NCBI GenBank assembly: GCA_964611335.1
Contig: CAZSXR010000005.1
Coordinates: forward strand, 1-64,000
Reading direction: 5' to 3'
DNA: 64,000 nucleotides
Origin: BOG-1112 sp964611335
Lineage (GTDB): Bacteria; Bdellovibrionota_B; Oligoflexia; Oligoflexales; Bog-1112
The position numbers and the translations under genes were made by a program. Position 1 is the first letter of the stretch, and every line of letters begins with the position of its first letter. Shown here piece after piece: positions 9,501 to 18,500 of the stretch. The notes beneath the pieces were generated by a model. The model made no database searches. It had not been told where the DNA came from and saw only the letters and a list, made by a program, of their open reading frames with translations.

Positions 9501-12500
9501 CCTTCAACCATACAGTCTCTAGGTTTGCAGTATTTATAACCATCTTTATCAGAAATTTCGTATTTAGAATAATCTGAACATGTCGCATTTTGAGTGCTTA
9601 TACAAGCAGGATTTTTGTTTTCTTTTTTGAAATAAGATTCTCCATTCTCACATTTACATGTCCAAGAACTTCCGTCGAACATATATTTTCTGCCGCTGGC
9701 TAAACAGTCTCTTTCACCTATAATATGGCACTTGTATGTTGAATCCCAACTTAGACCCCTTTCCTCAGTACAATCCACTTGATCGATTTGGCTCAAAATG
9801 GGAATAAAATTTCTTATATTTTTATTGTATTGATTCGTATCAGATTTAATCGCATTTTTTATATCCTCTAGTTTTTTGCAAGAAAATTGGACATTCGACC
9901 ACTTTGGTCCTGAATTACATGTTAATGTATCTCTGGTGGGTAAGTTTGCAGATCCAGAATAAGGGATTGTCTTTTCATCACATGAAATTTTAATTTTCGT
10001 TCCGTTTTTGAAAAAATCATCCACTTCTACAAGGTGCGCATCGAGGGTATAAATCGTATTCGGAATCTTCTTTTCAAGTAAACAGTAATTTTCCAATTCC
10101 TTATCAGGGATACAGCTTGTTACGCCATTTGCGTCAGTTGCTAATTTTTCAATACTTTTACACTTTTCTCTAAGAGCAGATTTCAATACACAGCCATTCT
10201 CTGATAAAACTTGCCCTTCTTCAGTGCAAGCACATTCCATTCGTTTCTTGGAAGATCGGTAGATGACTTCTGAATTTTTATTTTTACATTCTTTTAGTAT
10301 TGCTGTGTAATCCGTACTTGTTATTTCAGGGTAGTTTTTAGACAAAATGCTGTCGGTTTTCGTTTCCTGAAGTTTGTCAAGAAGTTGATTAAAACTAAGA
10401 CATGCATAATTCTGGTTGTCTTTACTCCACCCATCAGCTGTACAGGTATAAGTGATGTCTTTAGATGGATAAGGGATCAGTGAAGTTATACAATTACCTA
10501 TGATTTTTGTGTTTTTGATGAATTTAGATTCAGTTGTAATATCTTCAATCGATGAATGATCGTTCTGATTTATAACTTTTTTAGAAAAGCTAAGAACGTC
10601 AAGATCAGGAAATTCATGAGTACATTGGATGTCTTCACAACTAGAAATTGAAGGAAGGGTAGAAGATACAACTTTTTTTTGCATGTCTGAACAGCTTATA
10701 TCACTATCCTTTGTGCAGACAGGGGCTTTGTTCGGTTCTGATTTGAAGAGTGATTTCCCTTTTTCACATCCGCAGACGACTTTGGAGCCATTTGAAATCA
10801 GAATTCCCTTTTGATTTTTATAACAGTCGTATTCTTGCTTTAAGTGACAGCCCTGTTTTCTTTTTAATTCATCCCAAATAAATGCGGTGTTTTTCTTACA
10901 GAGTTCCTCTGTCGTGAGTTTACTCAAGGTTTGATGGATGTTTTGCAAATTTATAGGGGTATTTTGATGCGAAATATCTCCGACAAGGGTTTCAAGATGG
11001 GAGCAGTGAGGATGTCCCTCTAATACCCACGCTCCAAAATCACAACGTAGATTCAGTGGATATGAGTTTGGAATCAAATTCTCGTTGCAGATTAAAGGGA
11101 ATAGAGAGTTATGATCAAAGTGATCCTTAACAGATTCAGAGGCATCCAGGAGAAGACCTTTAGAGGCTACGTCGAATTTTCTAAGATCTGAATTTGTACA
11201 TCTTTTATTTATGATTTCTTTTATACCAGAATCTGTGTGTGTGATTTCTTCTTGCTTATCCGTCAGGCTTATAGGAGTTGTACACTCGTAAGAATTATCG
11301 GATCTTTTATATAGTTTCTGTCCCTTAGGGCAACCACAACGAGTTTTGTCTTTTGATGTAGAATCAAAGAGAAGCATGGTGTTGAAATAGTCTTTTTTAC
11401 ATGTGTCTTCAGCTGCAACATAGCAACGATTGGATTCGTATTTAAGTCCTCGCTTTTCGCTGCAATCTTGTTCAGGGAGCTTTGCCAGATAAGGAAAAAT
11501 TTGTGCTACTGTATCTCCATTTCTTTGGGAATCAATGTGACTTAAAGCTGTATTTAAGTTTTCACATCTAAAGTTAGAAGGAATTTCGGACCATTTCTTT
11601 TCAGAGATGCAAGTGGTGTCTATAGAAACAGATCCATTTTCGTAGGAAAGAAATTTATCGCTACACTTTATAGAAACTAGAGTGTTTGGAGCCTCTAGTT
11701 CATCGTAATCTTTATTTTCGACTATTCCGTTCTCTACATGTGGAAGGTTCCTTCTTGAGCAATGGTTAGCGACTTCTTCGTTATCTTCACACTTCTGTAT
11801 GTTGTTGTTGTCCGGGTTGCCTAGTTTTCTGTATCCAGAGCATATGTTCTTAACGTCTTTCACTGGTAGGCATTTGAGTGTTTTTTCTTGCGCAAACAAG
11901 ACTTGGTTCTTAGGACATTTGCATCTGAACCTATCTTTCATAAATTCCGCACTTGCTCCCTGTTCAGAGCAATTTTTGACAGCTTTTATTTTACATTGTC
12001 CGAATTTTTCGAAAAATAATTTGTTTTCAAATTCTAAGTCTGAATTTTCTTCACATGTAACTTTATAGAAAGAGTGGATTTTACTCTCCAAGTCTTTGAC
12101 GAAGTGCTCTGTCAGTTCTATAGTATCATTTTCTCCACGTATTTTGTTCAGATAGTCTCTGAATCTTAAACATTCACCTGTGCCTGCCTTTTGCCAAGAA
12201 GGATCAGCGCCCTCGCTTTCTTCTGTGCATTTGTAAGTGGGTTTATCTTCATACTGAAGAAAACCTTCTTTGCATTCAGCTGTAATAGAAGAGCCTTTTG
12301 GAGTGTAAGTGTTTTCTGTAAGATTTACTCCCGAAATATCTTTTGTTGGATTGCCAATACATCCCTGGATTTTACATTTGTATACGGGAAATTCGGTTTG
12401 GTCTGGATATTGAACAGCTGTGTGGTGTTCTGGACATAGATTGCTTTGAATATTCTGTTTTGGTTTACAGCTTGTTACTCCATGAGAGTCTGTAAATAAG

Positions 12501-15500
12501 TCTTGGCCTATCGGACAACCACATCTTGTTTTTTTGTCTTTATCTATCCAAAGAATTTGATTTTTGTCTGTGCATTGAATTTCTTCTTGTAAGTGGCATG
12601 CGTTGTCTTTCCATATTGCTGGTGGTGGACAATCATCAAATCTAATAATTTTCTGCAATTTAGAAAGATGGGTATAGCATTTCCCATTGTGCCAGCGGTG
12701 TGGGTCTATACAGTTTTTCTCTTCTGTTATATTTTCAACTGTATTTGCGACTTCTGAAATACTATCTTTAAGGAGTTGGCTTGTTTCAATACAAGATGCT
12801 GTAGTAAGCTCCCATTTTCCGAATTTGCATTTTAGAAATTCAGTTTCGTTTCCAAGACTGAAACCATTTTTGCAAGTGAGAGAGATGGAGCTTTCATGCT
12901 CCATTACACCAGTAAATTGAGGAATGTCAAAATTCCGTTCTTCTAATACTTTCTTAATGTCAGTGTATAGTTGACAACCGCGAGGGATACAAGTTAGATA
13001 TTTTCCATATTTTTCTTCAGAACGTTCTTCTCTTGTGTGTGTGAGACTGTCACAGGTGGAGTTAGCATTCGCTACGCACTTTGGAGCTTCATTGATCGCC
13101 CTAAAGTAGCTTTGGTCTTTTTCGCATCCGCATTCAAATTTATTTTCATTCCCTTCATGCTTATAAATCAGTTTTTTGTTTATATCTTTGCAATTGTCAT
13201 ACTCTTCTTTAATATGGCAGGTTTCTGTGTCCCATAGGAGGCTTCTTTTGTCATTGCATTTGGTGTCTTTGAAGTGTTTTAGAGACGGTATCAGTTCTGA
13301 GAGAGGTTTTTGTTCATCTTCCTCTGTAAAGGACTGTTTTTTAATTTGTTCAAGAGTCAGACACTGAAAGTTTTCAGGAATTGAACTCCAGTGTGCAGAT
13401 TCACATTTTATTTCAATGTGAGAATTTCCTGAAGGAAAGGGAAGGGTGCTGTCACTACAACTTAAAATTATTCTTGAAGGATCGAATACAAGGATATCGC
13501 GGTAGTTTCCTACCCTCGTCTCATTCAATTTAAATACGGCATTTTTTATCGTCGGAAGATCTTTTAAGCTACATAAGCCTTTTAAGTGTGAAGCATCTTC
13601 GCAAACAACAATTCCATTTTTCATAACGGGGTGTTGACGTAAGCCACATTCTATTTCGCTTTTGCATTCTTGTTTTCCATTGTCCGCTTTGAACATCACA
13701 GAATCTTTAGCGCAGGTACACTCAAAGCCGTTAGCGTTCCAAACAAAATTTGCTGTGCCATGATACTTTTGCTCGCACTTATAATCTTCTTCTATGCGGC
13801 ATTTTTCTTCTTTGTAGAGCAGACCACCTTTACACAAGTTTTCTGGAATAGTTTGAATATCCTTGTATGTTTCAGAAAGGATGGCAGAGTTTTTGCTCTG
13901 AACATGTTTGCTTTTCAATTCTTTAAAACTCAAGCATTCTGCTGAAGGATTGTTTTTTACCCAACCATTTTTTTCTTTGGTACAGGTGTATTCAATATCA
14001 CCGTTATATTTTATAAGTCCTGGATTACATCTCGCTTGTAGGGTTTGCTCAAATGCGAAAGGACCTGAAGTTCCTTCAGGAAAGGATGCATTTTTTAGAT
14101 GAGGAGGGATTCTACAACCTTGGAGTAAGCAAGCATACACTTTGAATCCATCGCGAGTATGATGAGTGAATTCAACTTTGTCTAAACCTTCACATTTCAT
14201 TTCTGATTGCGTAACACACATAGGATGAGTGGAGTCTTTTGCTTCGAAAAAGTCTTTTCCAAATTCACATCCACAAACTTGATGTCCGTCTTTGTCCATC
14301 AAAAGAATTTCGCCATCTTTACAAGAAGCTTCCTTTGCTAGAACGCATTTGCCATTTTTCCATTGGGTGTTTTTAATTATTTTACAAGTTTTAGAGTCAT
14401 GTACTGAATTTAACTCAGGTATTTGTTGACTTGAGATCGGTTCGTAACATTTTTTTAGATATTCATTCCAAACTAAGGGTTTCTTGCAAACTTCTTTGTG
14501 ATGAGGAATTGTATCTTTTATATCTGTTTCTCTTTTTAGAATTTCTAAATCGATGGGATTGCATGTGCTGTTTTCTTTTCCCGTCCATTGTCCGTATTCG
14601 CATTTAACTTTGGAAGAGGATCCTGCTTTTAATACAAAACCGTTTTTGCAATGAACATAGGTTTCTTCATCGTGTATTGTTCTTGGATAAGATGGGAGAA
14701 GATTTGTACCTTTCAGGTAATAGATCAAGCTTTCTGTTGTGCAATTTTTCGGGATACAAGTGTCATATTCACCAAAATTCTGAAGGGTAGCCTTAGCCTC
14801 TTTATATCCACTTGGACAGCTATGAGTGCTTGTGCATTGCGGTGAAGTTGATTGGCTGTTGTCTTTAAAATAGAAATATTTTTCGTTTTCAAGACATCCG
14901 CAAGTGAATGAGCCTTCGGCATAAACTAATTTCATATTCTTTGCTTCACAAGCAGCGTGCTCTTTAATGTGACATTTTCCATCATATTTTAAGCCTCTTT
15001 TATCTGTACATTCTGAAGAATTTAAAGAGCTTAATAATGGAATCTGTGATTCAAGATCATGTTTGTTATCTTTTGGTGCTTTCTTTTTTATAGCATCTAA
15101 GCTAAGGCATTTGAAGGTTGTATCTCTGTATATCCAATGCTTGTTTTTACATTGGAGTTTCATATGCGTGTCTATTCCAAACGGAATAGTAAATTCATCG
15201 CATTGGATGGTTAAACTATCTTTGTCCTTCGTGAATATGCCAGGACTTCGTTGTGTTAGTGTGTTTGGTATTTCTGGAAGGTCTCCTTGATCACAAGAGC
15301 CTTCCAGGTATTCATTGCTTTGACAAGTCACAACTCCGTCGGCTAATACGGAGAGTTCACGAGAATCGCATTTTACATGTTGAGTACAAGAGACCTCTCC
15401 TTTGTGATCTTTGAATAGTACATGACTTTTTCCAAGTCCTTCACAGGTACAAGAAAATGTAAATTTCGTTTTTCCTATAAATTGTGCCAGTCCCATTTTT

Positions 15501-18500
15501 TTATTTTTGCAATCTATATCCTCTTTAATATGACATTTGCCATCTTGGAAAAATAATCCACTCTTGCATAAATTCTGAGGAATGTTCGCAATGTCTATAT
15601 ATTCTTTTGACAAGATAGAAGGATGGTTATCTTTTGCTAGCTGCTTTTTTAATTCGTCGAAGCTTAAACATGCAGAGTCTACATTTTCAGAACTCCAAGA
15701 ACCGTCGTTTGTGCAAGTGAATGTTAGGGGTCTATACTGAATGTATCCAGGCTTACAGCTTGCAGTTAATTGCCCCCCAATCGAGTAAGGAAGTGAAAGT
15801 TGCGAGAAGGAAGCTCTTGGTCCATCGTAGGGTTTCTTGTCGCATTGAGTTATACATGTTGAAATTCCGGGCGGTGTTAGAATGTTTTTTGTACCCGTGC
15901 AGTTATTTATAAATACCTGTTTGTCAATGCAGTTATTTCCATCCCAGATATGAGTGCTTGCATATTCAGGGCGTCCGCAAATACTTGCAGGGCTCAAACA
16001 TTCTATCGTTTCACTATTCGGACCTCTATATATTCCTTCACCGACCTTACATCTCTTCGAAGCATCTGCTTCTGTCTCGCAGATAAAACTATTCTCTCCT
16101 AGAATGTATTTATAGAGTTTTTCTCCTTCAGTTCTATTTCTATTGTCACAAAGGCATTCTGTTTCGCCTGTTTTGGTGTAAAAAAGTTTGGCATTTGATT
16201 TTTTGCATTCATTTTCTTTCGATAAGATACATATGCTATTTGTTTTATCCCATGATAAATCGCTACCGATGCAATGATGCTCATCTATTTTTCCAATTTG
16301 AGGCAGATGTTCCGAAATCGGTTTTGTTGTTTCGAGATCTTTCTCTGAGGAAAGAAAATCAGTTAAGTTTACGCACTTAAAATTTTCATCTAATTTCCAT
16401 TCACCTAAACTGCAAGTTAATTTTGTTTCAATGTTCGGAAACAATTGATTCTTGCAAGAGAAATCAAGAGGTATTTTTGTTTTTGTCTTTTCTAAGTCGG
16501 TAGGAATTATGACGTCTATAGTTGTAAATTTTTGGAATGCACGGTCTTCCGTTGAACACCTTGCTTCTTCACATGCGTAGTTGTTTGCATGTTTTATGGG
16601 TTCATAACCCTGTGGACATTGAAGAGCTGTCTCTAAAACACATTTCGGTATTTCGTTAGGGTTGGATAGATATGTGAAATCAGGAGGGCATGCGCATTTG
16701 CTGTATTTATAGTCTGTTTCTTTGAATCGCGAATCACCAATTTTGTCTAAATAAAGAATGCTGTTTTCACGACTTTTAGAGCAGTGGTAGTATTCATACT
16801 CAAAGGTGCATTGTCCGTTATGCCATATGAGAGATCTACTGCTAAGGCATCCATCAGCAGAAATATTTGCAAGAGAGGGAATCAGACCTCTTAAAGGCTT
16901 ATTATGATTATTGGGTTCTTTGTGCAGTTCACTAACGATTTCTTTTACCGTTTTACAAGAGAAGTCTTTAGGTGTGTCCTCCCACTTTCCATTTACACAT
17001 CCTATGCTGAGTGCAGCTTGAGGAAAGGGAAAGGGGATTGTACTTAGGCTGCAATGAATCTGAACGCTTTTATTTGAGATCATATCCTGCGTGAGATCGA
17101 TTCGGCTGCCATTTTGATAGTAAAAGGCATGTGGGATATTTTTAAGTTTATGGAAGCTGCAATTATTTGTTGAGGTCCCTATCTCTCCACAATAGGCGTA
17201 TCCATTAGCAAAGAAAAGAGCTTCTGTGTCTAAACATTTTATGGGTTTTGGTTGGCATGATGTATTCTGGTTCTTGCCCTTAAACATGATATGAGGAGAT
17301 GGCAAGTCTTCACAGGAGCATATGTATTTACCATTTTCATATCTTGCTCTTCCTTGGTTTTTAGCTTCACAGTCTTTATCTTCTTTAATGAAACAAGTGT
17401 CTATTTTTGCATCCCATTCGAGATTATTTTTCGAACATGCATCCTTATCAAAAAGGGCAATTTGAGTTCTAAGATCATCTAAAGAAGAATCTAAAATTTT
17501 TGTTTTTATAACTTCAGCAAAGAGAACGCAATTGCCACTTCCTTGAGTTTTTTCCCAAGAGTTATTCCCAGTGCATTTGTATTGAATGGGATTTCCTTGT
17601 TGGAAAGTATCTGTTCCGCATTTCTCTGTAAAAAGTGAGTTGATAGGATAATATGTGCTCAAATTTGCGACGAATCCGATAGTTTTGGATGGGGGTTGTG
17701 TGCAGCCCTGCAGTTTACATTCATAAATGCTTTCACCGTCATAGGTGTCCTTGGAAATCTCTGGTTTTTCATGTGATGTACAGAGAGGCTTTTGGAGCTC
17801 CCTGCATTGGACTATACCTTCTCCGTTTCGAAAGAAGTGCTTTCCAATGGGGCATTTGCAGACGGATTTGCCCGAACCATCAGCGAATAGAACACCATCT
17901 TTTTCTCTACACTCAAAATTATCCTTAAGCTCGCAGTGATCGCTTTCGTTTCCAATTTTTCCCCAATGCAGGTGAGGCCCTATGCAATCATCTTTCGTAA
18001 GAGTGCTCGTATACTCTTTGGTTTGAATATCGACGGAGGTGTCCGTTGCTAAAGATTCGTAGACTCCCTTTTTATCCGTGCATTTTGCATCAGGGCCTAG
18101 TGTCCATGTTCCTAAATCACAGGTCATAAAAAGAGCTGACTTTGAAATGTAGGATGGATCTTCGCAAGTAAGAGGTATTTTGGTGCCGTGACTTTCTTCA
18201 TTCACGGTCGGAATTTTTAAATGTGCATTCGTAAAAAGTTCTTTGTTCGGAAGTTTATCGCAACTCTTGGGTTTGCATGTTTTGATTTTGCTATTTGCGT
18301 CTTCATATTTAGGAGTCAAGCCGTCATCACAGCTGATTTTTGAGAGATCCCTACACGAAGCGATTTCGCTCGGATCGTTTCTAAACAGTTCTGTGTTTAC
18401 TGAACATGCGCAGATCCATTGGGATTTCTGAGAGTCAAAAATCAAAGATTGGCCTTGACCGCATTGTTCTTCTTCTGTCACTGCACAATAAGCTGAATCT